Shown one piece after another: positions 43,421-50,638 of a stretch of DNA of 64,000 bases (position 1 is the stretch's first letter; each line of letters starts with the position of its first letter). The translations under genes were made by a program, and so were the position numbers. This DNA comes from Streptosporangium sp. NBC_01495 (GTDB taxonomy: Bacteria; Actinomycetota; Actinomycetes; Streptosporangiales; Streptosporangiaceae). Below the pieces are notes generated by a model. That model did not search any database and was not told the origin of the DNA. It saw only the letters and a program-made list of their open reading frames with translations. Location: NCBI RefSeq assembly GCF_036250735.1, contig NZ_CP109430.1:8370001-8434000 (forward strand), read 5' to 3'.

Positions 43421-43959
43421 CAGCTCGCGACACCTCTCTCCTTGAGGACCTTTCGGAGAGCCCGGATCCCGTAGTAGAGCCGGGACTTGACCGTACCCGG
43501 CGGGATCCCGAGGATCTCCGCCGCTTCGTTAATCGTACGGTCCCGTAGGTAAGTCTGCTCGATGACTTCGCGGTGTTCTGGGGACAGTTCTCGCAACGCC
43601 TCGGCGACGATCATCGCCTCCAGCGCGCGATCGGCCCCGTCGGGAACGGGCACAGCGTTCGCGTCGGCGGGTTCGACCTCCTGTGGTCTAGTCCCTCGCC
43701 TGCGACGACCGTCGATGACGATACGTCGGGCGACGGTGAGGAGCCAGGCCCACAACAGGCCGGGCTCTCGTTGCAACCTCCCTGCGTTACGCCAGGCTCG
43801 GACGAGCGTCTCCTGGACGACGTCCTCCGCCCATTGCAGATCGTTACCGGTGGCCTTACGCACATGGCGGAGCAGGGGTACACCGAACTCCCGGTACAGG
43901 TCTTCTACCAAGAGGACATCGGTGTCCGCGCTCTCGAACCGACTGTCGAGTTGACGCAC
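43420..43959 (-). CDS. ECF-type RNA polymerase sigma factor
   Basis: 179 residues. Region 2 (about 18-90): VLLVEDLYREFGVPLLRHVRK, WAEDVVQETLVRAWRN. Region 4 (about 112-172): LRELSPEHREVIEQTYLRDRTINEAAEILGIPPGTVKSRLYYGIRALRKVL. It resembles the SigL/SigK-like ECF groups with ZAS partners. GTG start. The divergent module at 44120-48894 begins with a matching ECF-like promoter (44044), so those genes are probable targets. Confidence 0.92.
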   Translation of the reverse strand: MRQLDSRFESADTDVLLVEDLYREFGVPLLRHVRKATGNDLQWAEDVVQETLVRAWRNAGRLQREPGLLWAWLLTVARRIVIDGRRRRGTRPQEVEPADANAVPVPDGADRALEAMIVAEALRELSPEHREVIEQTYLRDRTINEAAEILGIPPGTVKSRLYYGIRALRKVLKERGVAS

Positions 43960-44043
43960 GGGTCACATCTTTACACCTTCGTTATGTGTCCCGTCTGCAA
44001 CTCTGGCAACTCCAGTCATTTCTAACTATCTCATCACTTCTTC

Positions 44044-44071
44044 TGAACCACCCGGGGCGGCACCGCGTACC
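44044..44071 (+). promoter_or_regulatory. ECF-type promoter of the divergent module
   Basis: TGAACC (44044-44049), a 16-bp spacer and CGTACC (44066-44071) resemble the -35 TGAACC / -10 CGT of SigL-like ECF promoters. It lies 49 bp before the first small frame. It is the natural target of the neighbouring sigma factor. Confidence 0.5.
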
Positions 44072-44119
44072 TCCCACCAAGTGCGCCCGCACCGGCGGGC
44101 CTCGAGGAAAGGAAACGAC

Positions 44120-44251
44120 ATGGCAGAGCGGCACATTCCGTGGCCGGTCGGAGCTGTCCTCCTCCTCACGCACCCGGCCCCGTACGGGCCGGGCGGCACG
44201 TTCGCCACCGCGCCGGGCGCCGAGAAGGCCCTGGCAGCGGCCAGTCTCTGA
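44120..44251 (+). CDS. Possible 43-residue leader peptide
   Basis: ATG 44120 is preceded by GGAAAGG at good distance. The frame encodes MAERHIPWPVGAVLLLTHPA and a Gly/Ala-rich rest, ending at TGA 44249-44251. It is the first frame after the ECF-type promoter and ends 16 bp before the DUF4142 start. No family is recognised. It may be a micropeptide or simply leader sequence. Confidence 0.4.
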   Translation: MAERHIPWPVGAVLLLTHPAPYGPGGTFATAPGAEKALAAASL

Positions 44252-44267
44252 GAGCGGAACCGGGCCA

Positions 44268-44942
44268 ATGTTCAGATCACTGTTCCGCCGCTTCAAGAAC
44301 GGCGAACCCCTGCTGTTCGGGGTCTTCATCGCGATCGCCGCCGTGGCGGTCGTCCTGATCACCCCGCCCGGCGGCGGGGCCTCCCTGGCCGCCCAGGGCT
44401 GGGTCCAGACCCCGCAGGGCCCCCTGGGCCCGGCCGACCGCGACCTTCTGGTCAAGGTCCGACTGGCCGGTCTCTGGGAGATTCCCAGCGGTCAGCAGGC
44501 CCAGCAGAAGTCCGCGAACAAGCGAGTGAAGGAGGTCGGCATGCACCTGATGACCGACCACCTCAAGCTCGACGAGGAGGTTCGCGCCCTCGCGCCCAAG
44601 CTGAACGTGCCGCTGCCCGACCAGCCCAACGCCGACCAGCAGGGCTGGATGGCGCAGCTGGCGGCGGTGAAGCCGGGCGCCGAGTACGACCTCCTGTTCG
44701 CCAAGCTGCTGCGGGCGGCCCACGGAAAGGTCTTCGGGGTGGTCGCCGGCGTACGAGCCGGCACCCGTAACGACCTGGTCAGGACATTCGCCCAGCGGGC
44801 GGTCGAGGTGGTCATGAAGCACATGACCCTGCTGGAGAGCACGGGGCTGGTCGACTACTCGGAACTGCCCGAGCCTCCGATGCCCTCCCCGCCGCCGCCC
44901 GTCTCCGCTCTCGACACACCTGTGAGGAGAGAAATCGCTTGA
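44268..44942 (+). CDS. DUF4142-like exported helical protein
   Basis: 224 residues. One N-terminal membrane segment or signal (about 15-37, LLFGVFIAIAAVAVVLITPPGG) is followed by a helical domain: LGPADRDLLVKVRLAGLWEIPSG, a stretch around KRVKEVGMHLMTDHLKLDEEVRALA, and AHGKVFGVVAGVRAGTRNDLVRTFAQRAVEVV. This matches DUF4142 (ferritin-like four-helix) proteins, and the conserved histidines (MHLMTDH, AHGK, KHM) could bind metal. A Pro-rich tail ends it. The stop overlaps the next start (TTGA). Confidence 0.75.
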   Translation: MFRSLFRRFKNGEPLLFGVFIAIAAVAVVLITPPGGGASLAAQGWVQTPQGPLGPADRDLLVKVRLAGLWEIPSGQQAQQKSANKRVKEVGMHLMTDHLKLDEEVRALAPKLNVPLPDQPNADQQGWMAQLAAVKPGAEYDLLFAKLLRAAHGKVFGVVAGVRAGTRNDLVRTFAQRAVEVVMKHMTLLESTGLVDYSELPEPPMPSPPPPVSALDTPVRREIA

Positions 44943-46456
44943 AAATCATGAAACGCTCGCTCGTCTCCCTGTCTGCGCTGGCCCTGGCCGCCAGCACGCT
45001 CACCACCGTCACGTTCACGGTGGCGGTCACGACCCCCGCCTACGGTGATCACTGCGATCCCGCCGAGCAGCAGGCCCAGAACCAGCGAAGCCAGCAGGAC
45101 CAGCCCGCGCAGGACCAGAACCAGCAGAACCAGAACCAGAACCAGGACGCTCCCGCTCAGGACCAACCGGCTCAGGACGCTCCCGCTCAGGACCAGCCCG
45201 CTCAGGACCAGCCCGCTCAGGACCAGCCCGCTCAGGACCAGCCCGCTCAGGACCAGCCCGCTCAGGACCAGCCGGCCCAGGACCAGCCCGCCGACGCGCC
45301 TCCCGCGGGCGGCAGCCTCATCCAGGCGTCTCCCACGGAGCCGGCCGCCCCCGAAGAGCCCGCCGACCAGCAGGCCCAGGACCAGGAGAACGCCGGCGAC
45401 GGCGACGCCGCCGACAACAACGCCCGCCGCGGGCCCACCCAGGCCCCCTCGCAGAGCCCCACCCAGGCACCCACCGACGCTCCGCCCGCCGACAACCCGC
45501 CGACCGACGCCCCGCCGGCCGACCCGCCCGCGGAGACGCCTGCTCCCAGCGAGACTCCCGCTCCCCCGCAGGACGACGAGGAGGCCGAGTGCGCCGACCT
45601 CGGGCCGTTCCCCGAGGACTTCATCGACATCCGGCAGGTCCAGCGGAACGTCCAGGAGATCCGGCCGCGGCGCAGCGGTTCCGCGGGCATCTTCACCTCC
45701 CGCTGTGGCACGAACGGAAACGGCCACCGCAACTCCGACAACTTCATCGTGGCCCCCGGCGTGACCAACGGCGCCCACCACGTCCACGACTACGTCGGCA
45801 ACCTGTCGACCGACGGGTTCTCCACGGACCAGTCCCTGGCCGCCGCGGGCACCACCTGCGCGCTCAACGACCGCTCGACCTACTTCTGGCCGGTCCTTCG
45901 CGACCGTACGAGCGACGTCAACGCCGATGACCCGGACGGCAACGTCGGCACCATCATGCGGGCCCGCCAGGTGAGCCTGCAGTTCCGCGGGAACGCGGTC
46001 TCCAGGGTGAGCCCGATGCCGCGCTTCATCAGGATGATCACCGGTGACGCCAAGGCCGCCACCAACGGCGGCGCGAACGCCCTCGCCAAGTGGAGCTGCA
46101 CCGGCTTCACCAACCGGATCACCACCAAGTACCCGCTCTGCCCGCGCGGCAGCCAGCTCGTCCGGATCCTGGACTTCCCCAGCTGCTGGGACGGCCAGAA
46201 CAACGACAGCGCCAACCACCGCACGCACGTGCTGTTCCCCGACGCGAACGGCGCCTGCCCGTCCGGCACCAAGGCCATCCCGCAGCTGCGGATGACCTTG
46301 ACCTACGCCACGCCGCGCACGGCGTCCTTCGCGCTGGACGCCTTCCCCGAGCAACGGCACAACCCCGTCACCGACCACGCCGACTTCGCGAACCTCATGC
46401 CCGACCGGCTCATGAAGCTCGCCGTCGACTGCATCAACAGGAACCGTCGCTGCTGA
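44939..46456 (+). CDS. Secreted DUF1996 protein with Pro-Ala-Gln-Asp-Gln repeats
   Basis: 505 residues. Signal peptide (1 to about 36, ending TTPAYG-D). Residues 40-215 are low-complexity: seven perfect PAQDQ units plus Thr/Pro linkers, probably a wall-spanning stalk. From about 235 to the end is a DUF1996 domain (FTSRCGTNGNGHRNSDNFIVAPGV, AHHVHDYVGN, LRMTLTY), with several His and paired cysteines. In fungi and bacteria such domains are extracellular, of uncertain function. TTG 44939 overlaps the previous stop; ATG 44948 is the alternative. The start region has GGAGAG. Confidence 0.85.
   Translation: MKIMKRSLVSLSALALAASTLTTVTFTVAVTTPAYGDHCDPAEQQAQNQRSQQDQPAQDQNQQNQNQNQDAPAQDQPAQDAPAQDQPAQDQPAQDQPAQDQPAQDQPAQDQPAQDQPADAPPAGGSLIQASPTEPAAPEEPADQQAQDQENAGDGDAADNNARRGPTQAPSQSPTQAPTDAPPADNPPTDAPPADPPAETPAPSETPAPPQDDEEAECADLGPFPEDFIDIRQVQRNVQEIRPRRSGSAGIFTSRCGTNGNGHRNSDNFIVAPGVTNGAHHVHDYVGNLSTDGFSTDQSLAAAGTTCALNDRSTYFWPVLRDRTSDVNADDPDGNVGTIMRARQVSLQFRGNAVSRVSPMPRFIRMITGDAKAATNGGANALAKWSCTGFTNRITTKYPLCPRGSQLVRILDFPSCWDGQNNDSANHRTHVLFPDANGACPSGTKAIPQLRMTLTYATPRTASFALDAFPEQRHNPVTDHADFANLMPDRLMKLAVDCINRNRRC
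45152..45286 (+). repeat. 15-bp tandem repeat encoding PAQDQ
   Basis: CCCGCTCAGGACCAG is repeated seven times in register from 45182 to 45286, with two diverged units before it. Copies are nearly identical at DNA level, indicating recent slippage. The stalk length of the DUF1996 protein should vary between strains. Confidence 0.9.
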
Positions 46457-46600
46457 CGGAATCCCGCCGGGACCGCCGTCCCCAGTCTCCGCGCCTCTTC
46501 CACACTCCCGCGGAGACGGGGGGCGGCATCTCGCGATATCAGAGTCCATCACCCTCGTACGCAGACGTCGTTCGAGCCGCTTCGCAGACAGGAGCCATAG

Positions 46601-47440
46601 GTGGGTAACAGACGGACTCCGAGACACACCCGGTCGGAGGCCGGGATCAGTCTCGACCAGAGGCCCGCCAGGATCGGCCTCGGTGTCACGATCACGGTCT
46701 CCGTGGTCGGCCTTCTCGCACTCGGGCGGACAGCGCCCGGCATGGAGGTGGCCGCTACCGTCCGTGGCATCTTCTCGTTCTTCTCCGGCGTGATCGCCCT
46801 CGTGTCGCTCACCGCGACCGTGGCGCTCGGCCTGCTCTCCGCCGACCGGATCGTGCTGCCCGTCCTGGGCAGGATCCGTTCGCAGCTCGTCCACCGGGCC
46901 GCCGCCATGCTCGGCATGGGCTTCCTCGCCATCCACGTCACCATGAAGATCATCGAAAGCAGGACCTCCCTCCCCTCCGTCGTGGTCCCGCTGTCCGTGA
47001 GCGGCCAGGGCCTGTACGTCGGTTTCGGCGCCATCGCCTCCGACCTGATGATCGTCGTCTTCCTCACCGGGGTCGCCCGAGCCAGGTTCGCGGAGAACCG
47101 CAGGCCGTGGCTCTGGCGCATGCTGCACGGCTCCGCCTACCTGGCGTGGCCGATGGCGGTCCTGCACGGGCTGACCGCGGGCCGCGCCCCCGCCGAGTGG
47201 GTGACCTGGAGCTACGTGGTCTGCCTGGTCGCGGTGGGAGCCGCCCTGCTGATCAGGGTGATCTCCGAGCTGCAGCCCAAGCCGATCGTCGTGCGCGAGG
47301 AGATGCCGGTGGCGGTGCCCGTCGCCGCGGACCTGCCGGCGCCCACGAGCATCACACCGCCCACGAGCATCGTCGGCCGCGTCCCGCGCCTCGTCCGTGA
47401 GGACCCGCCGGAGCTTCGTCGTATCGGAGATGTCGGATGA
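46601..47440 (+). CDS. Ferric-reductase-like b-type cytochrome membrane protein
   Basis: 279 residues, about six membrane helices. Four histidines pair as H98/H112 (spacing 13) and H176/H189 (spacing 12) in adjacent helices. This is the arrangement that holds two stacked haems b in ferric reductases and NADPH oxidases. A cytoplasmic Pro-rich tail ends it (about 225-279). There is no flavin domain in the protein itself. The next gene, a NuoF-ferredoxin fusion overlapping by 4 bp (ATGA), could supply the electrons. GTG 46601 has GGAG six bases upstream. Confidence 0.75.
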   Translation: MGNRRTPRHTRSEAGISLDQRPARIGLGVTITVSVVGLLALGRTAPGMEVAATVRGIFSFFSGVIALVSLTATVALGLLSADRIVLPVLGRIRSQLVHRAAAMLGMGFLAIHVTMKIIESRTSLPSVVVPLSVSGQGLYVGFGAIASDLMIVVFLTGVARARFAENRRPWLWRMLHGSAYLAWPMAVLHGLTAGRAPAEWVTWSYVVCLVAVGAALLIRVISELQPKPIVVREEMPVAVPVAADLPAPTSITPPTSIVGRVPRLVREDPPELRRIGDVG

Positions 47441-48894
47441 TTCCCTACCGCGTTCCCCCCGTCCGCCAGCTGGGACCCGCCCGGCTGACCGCCGGGCTCG
47501 AAGACTGCCGCAGGATGGACCTCGCGGAACACCGCGACATGCACGGCACGGCGCCGGGCATGTCCGGCGAGGAGCTGGCCACGCTGGCCGACGAGGTGGA
47601 CATGCGCGGGCGGGGCGGGGCCGCGTTCCCCTTCGCCCGCAAGGTCCGCGCTGTGATGGACAAGAAGGCGGAGAAGATCGTCCTGGTCAACGCGGCCGAG
47701 GGCGAGCCCGCGAGCAGCAAGGACACCATGCTGCTCACCAGGACCCCCCACCTGGTCATCGAGGGCGCGCTGCTCGCGGCGGGCGCGATCGGCGCCAAGC
47801 AGGTCGTGATCGCGACCGTCGAGGGCGGCATGGGCCAGGCGTCCGTGGCCGCCGCGGTCGAGGAGCGGGGCATCAGCGACCAGGTCCGGGTGGTCGGCAT
47901 CGTCGAGAGGTTCATCTCCGGCGAGGGCGGCGCCCTGGTCCGTTCGGTGAACGGCCTGGTCGGGGAGCCGCCGGGCCGCAAGGTCAGGGCCGTGGAGAGC
48001 GGCGTGAACGGGCTGCCCACCCTGCTGTCCAACGCCGAGACGTACGCGCAGCTCGCGGTCCTCGCGACCCTGGGCGCGGAGCGGTACGCCGACGTCGGCA
48101 CGGCGCGCGAGCCGGGGACGGTCCTGCTCACCGTGGGAGGCTCCGCCAAGGCCCCGGCCGTGGTCGAGGTCGCGACCGGCACCCCGCTGTACGCCGTCCT
48201 GGACGCCTGCCAGGCCTCCACCGGCGACGGGGTGCTGGTCGGCGGCTACCACGGCGCATGGCTCCACGCGGACGCCGCGGCCGTGGCGACCGTCTCCCGC
48301 CAGGGCATCTCGGAGGCGGGCGGCCAGCTCGGCGCCGGGATCATCGTGCCGCTCGGCGGGGAGACCTGCCCGCTGGGCGAGACGGTCAGGGTCGCGAAGT
48401 ACCTGGCCGCCCAGTCGTCGGGGCAGTGCGGCCCCTGCCGGCTCGGCCTCCCGGACGTCGCGCAGTCGATGGCCGAGCTCGTGAACGGTTCGGCCTCCGC
48501 CCTGGACGAGCTTCGGAGCAGGGCCGCGAGCGTCAAGGGCAGGGGCGCGTGCTTCCACCCCGACGGAACGTCCAGGTTCGTGCTGTCGGCGCTGGACGCC
48601 TTCCCCGAGGACATCGAGGAACACCTCCTGCGCGGCGGCTGCGGGCGCCCGGTGCTCGGCGTGCTCCCCCTGCCCCCGCAGGAGAACGAGCCCGAGGTGA
48701 GGCTCACCGTGGACTGGACCCGCTGCCAGGGCCACGGCCTGTGCGCGCAGCTCGCCCCCGACCTCGTCCACCTCGACGAGCACGGCTACCCGGTGTTCAG
48801 CCGCGACACCGTACCCGCCCAGTTCCGGCGGATGGCCCGCAGGGCCGTCGAGATGTGCCCGGCCCTCGCGCTGCGCGTGGCGGAGGGAGTGTGA
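47437..48894 (+). CDS. NuoF-like NADH dehydrogenase fused to a 3Fe-4S ferredoxin
   Basis: 485 residues. FMN/NADH part (1 to about 320): RGRGGAAFPFARK, EGEPASSKDTML and SGEGGALVRSVNG correspond to NuoF motifs. The iron-sulfur part reads SSGQCGPCRLG with Cys331 and Cys334 and later Cys372. The first cysteine of the NuoF pattern is Ser328, so the classical 4Fe-4S cluster has one ligand missing. The C-terminal 65 residues are a small ferredoxin with Cys430, Cys436 and Cys474 (CQGHGLC...CP, the 3Fe-4S pattern). It is inferred to pass electrons from NAD(P)H to the membrane cytochrome encoded just upstream. Confidence 0.85.
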   Translation: MIPYRVPPVRQLGPARLTAGLEDCRRMDLAEHRDMHGTAPGMSGEELATLADEVDMRGRGGAAFPFARKVRAVMDKKAEKIVLVNAAEGEPASSKDTMLLTRTPHLVIEGALLAAGAIGAKQVVIATVEGGMGQASVAAAVEERGISDQVRVVGIVERFISGEGGALVRSVNGLVGEPPGRKVRAVESGVNGLPTLLSNAETYAQLAVLATLGAERYADVGTAREPGTVLLTVGGSAKAPAVVEVATGTPLYAVLDACQASTGDGVLVGGYHGAWLHADAAAVATVSRQGISEAGGQLGAGIIVPLGGETCPLGETVRVAKYLAAQSSGQCGPCRLGLPDVAQSMAELVNGSASALDELRSRAASVKGRGACFHPDGTSRFVLSALDAFPEDIEEHLLRGGCGRPVLGVLPLPPQENEPEVRLTVDWTRCQGHGLCAQLAPDLVHLDEHGYPVFSRDTVPAQFRRMARRAVEMCPALALRVAEGV

Positions 48895-49016
48895 GCCCCT
48901 TTCCCCGTTGCTCCCTCTGACCCTCGTCACGCCAGGGTGATGTGAATGTGACCAACCAGAAGGGCAGTGCGGTCGTCCTATCGGGCAGGTGACACCGAAC
49001 CTCGGGGAGTAACGAC

Positions 49017-50543
49017 ATGCGAACCCCTCCGGACAGGCGGGCATTCCTTCGGACCGGCGGCCTGGCCGCCCTCACACTGGGCGCTCAGGGCACACCCGCC
49101 CTGGGCGCCGTCGGCATGACCGGCACCACCGACGCCACCGGCACGACCGGCCGGGGCGCCGCGAGCGCGCCGCGCCCCGCCGACTGGCGGGCCCTGGCCG
49201 GCGGGCTGGAGGGCAGGCTCGTCCGGCCGGGCGACGCCGCGTACGACGGCGCCAGGAAGCTGTTCAACCCCGCCTTCGACACGGTCCGGCCGTCGGGGGT
49301 CGCCTACTGCGCCAACCCCTCCGACGTCGCCGAGTGCGTCGGCTTCGCGCGCCGGCTGAACCTGCCGCTGGCCGTGCGCTCCGGCGGGCACTCCTACGCG
49401 GGCTGGTCCACCGGGACCGGCCTCGTCCTCGACGTGTCCCGGATGAGCAAGGTGAGCCACGCCTCAGGGCGGGCGACCGTCGGGGCGGGCGCCAAGCTGA
49501 TCGACGTCTACGACCGGCTGGCCGCGAGCGGGGTGAGCATCCCCGCCGGGACCTGCGCCACGGTCGGGGTGAGCGGGCTCGCGTTGGGCGGCGGGATCGG
49601 CGTGGTCTCCAGGAAGTACGGCCTGACCTGCGACGTGATGGAGTCGGTCCGGATCGTCACGGCCGACGGACGGCTGCTGACCTGCGACGCGAACCACAAC
49701 GCCGACCTGTACTGGGCCTCGCGGGGCGGCGGCGGGGGCAACCTCGGCGTGGCGGTCTCCTTCGAGTTCCGGACCCACCCCACCCGCGAGGTCACGGTGT
49801 TCTTCCTGCACTGGCCGTGGTCGAGGGCGGTCAGGGCACTGCGCGCCTGGCAGGCGTGGGGCCCCTCGGCCCCGGACGCCATGTGGTCGGGGATGCATCT
49901 GAGCCGCAACGGCGCGACGGACGTCGAGGTCGTCGGGCTCTACCTCGGCGGCAGGGCCGGTTGCGAGCGGCTGCTCGACAGGCTGGCCGACGCGGCCGGG
50001 TCGCCGTCGTCGAGCTCCGTCAGGCAGACCTCCTACCGCCAGGCCATGCTGATCATGGCGGGCTGCGGCTCGCTCTCGGTCTCCCAGTGCCACCTGGGCG
50101 GCTCCCTGCCGGGGCAGACCCGGGGCGGGCGGCTGTCCAGGGACACCTTCAGGGCCAAGTCGCACATGGCCTACCGCCCGCTCTCCGAGGCCGGGGCCAA
50201 GACCCTGGTCGCCCAGGTCGCCCGCCCCGGCGAGCACACCGTGCTGCTGGACGCCCTCGGCGGCGCCGTCGCCAGGGTCGGCCCCGACGCCACGGCCTTC
50301 CCGCACCGGGCCGCCCTCTACAGCGTGCAGTACTACGCCCACCGCCCCGGGGCGGCGGGCTGGGCCAGGACCGCGCACGCGGCGATGCGGCCCCACTTCG
50401 GCGACCACGCGTACGTCAACTACGTCGACCCGGAGCTCGACGGCTGGCGCGCGGCCTACTACGGGGACAACGCCGCCAGGCTCGCCCAGATCAAGTCCGC
50501 CCGCGACCCGGGCCGCCTGTTCCGCCTTCCCCAGGGGATCTGA
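49017..50543 (+). CDS. Tat-exported FAD oxidase with bicovalent flavin (BBE family)
   Basis: 508 residues. Tat signal RRAFLRTGGLAALTLGA. The FAD domain has GGHSY (His125) and GTCATVGVSG (Cys180), the two residues that attach FAD in berberine-bridge/glucooligosaccharide oxidases. The C-terminal BBE segment is NYVDPELDGWRAAYYGDNAARLAQIK. Such enzymes oxidise sugars or alkaloids and produce hydrogen peroxide. The substrate is unknown. It follows the NuoF fusion by 122 bp and may be transcribed separately. Confidence 0.9.
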   Translation: MRTPPDRRAFLRTGGLAALTLGAQGTPALGAVGMTGTTDATGTTGRGAASAPRPADWRALAGGLEGRLVRPGDAAYDGARKLFNPAFDTVRPSGVAYCANPSDVAECVGFARRLNLPLAVRSGGHSYAGWSTGTGLVLDVSRMSKVSHASGRATVGAGAKLIDVYDRLAASGVSIPAGTCATVGVSGLALGGGIGVVSRKYGLTCDVMESVRIVTADGRLLTCDANHNADLYWASRGGGGGNLGVAVSFEFRTHPTREVTVFFLHWPWSRAVRALRAWQAWGPSAPDAMWSGMHLSRNGATDVEVVGLYLGGRAGCERLLDRLADAAGSPSSSSVRQTSYRQAMLIMAGCGSLSVSQCHLGGSLPGQTRGGRLSRDTFRAKSHMAYRPLSEAGAKTLVAQVARPGEHTVLLDALGGAVARVGPDATAFPHRAALYSVQYYAHRPGAAGWARTAHAAMRPHFGDHAYVNYVDPELDGWRAAYYGDNAARLAQIKSARDPGRLFRLPQGI

Positions 50544-50638
50544 CCGCGGGAGGTCCCGGGTCTCCGGTTCTCTCCCGCGTGCCCGGCCGGCAGCGGCCGT
50601 CGGTGGTGGAGGCGTGAGCGCCTCCGGTGACGCGACGG

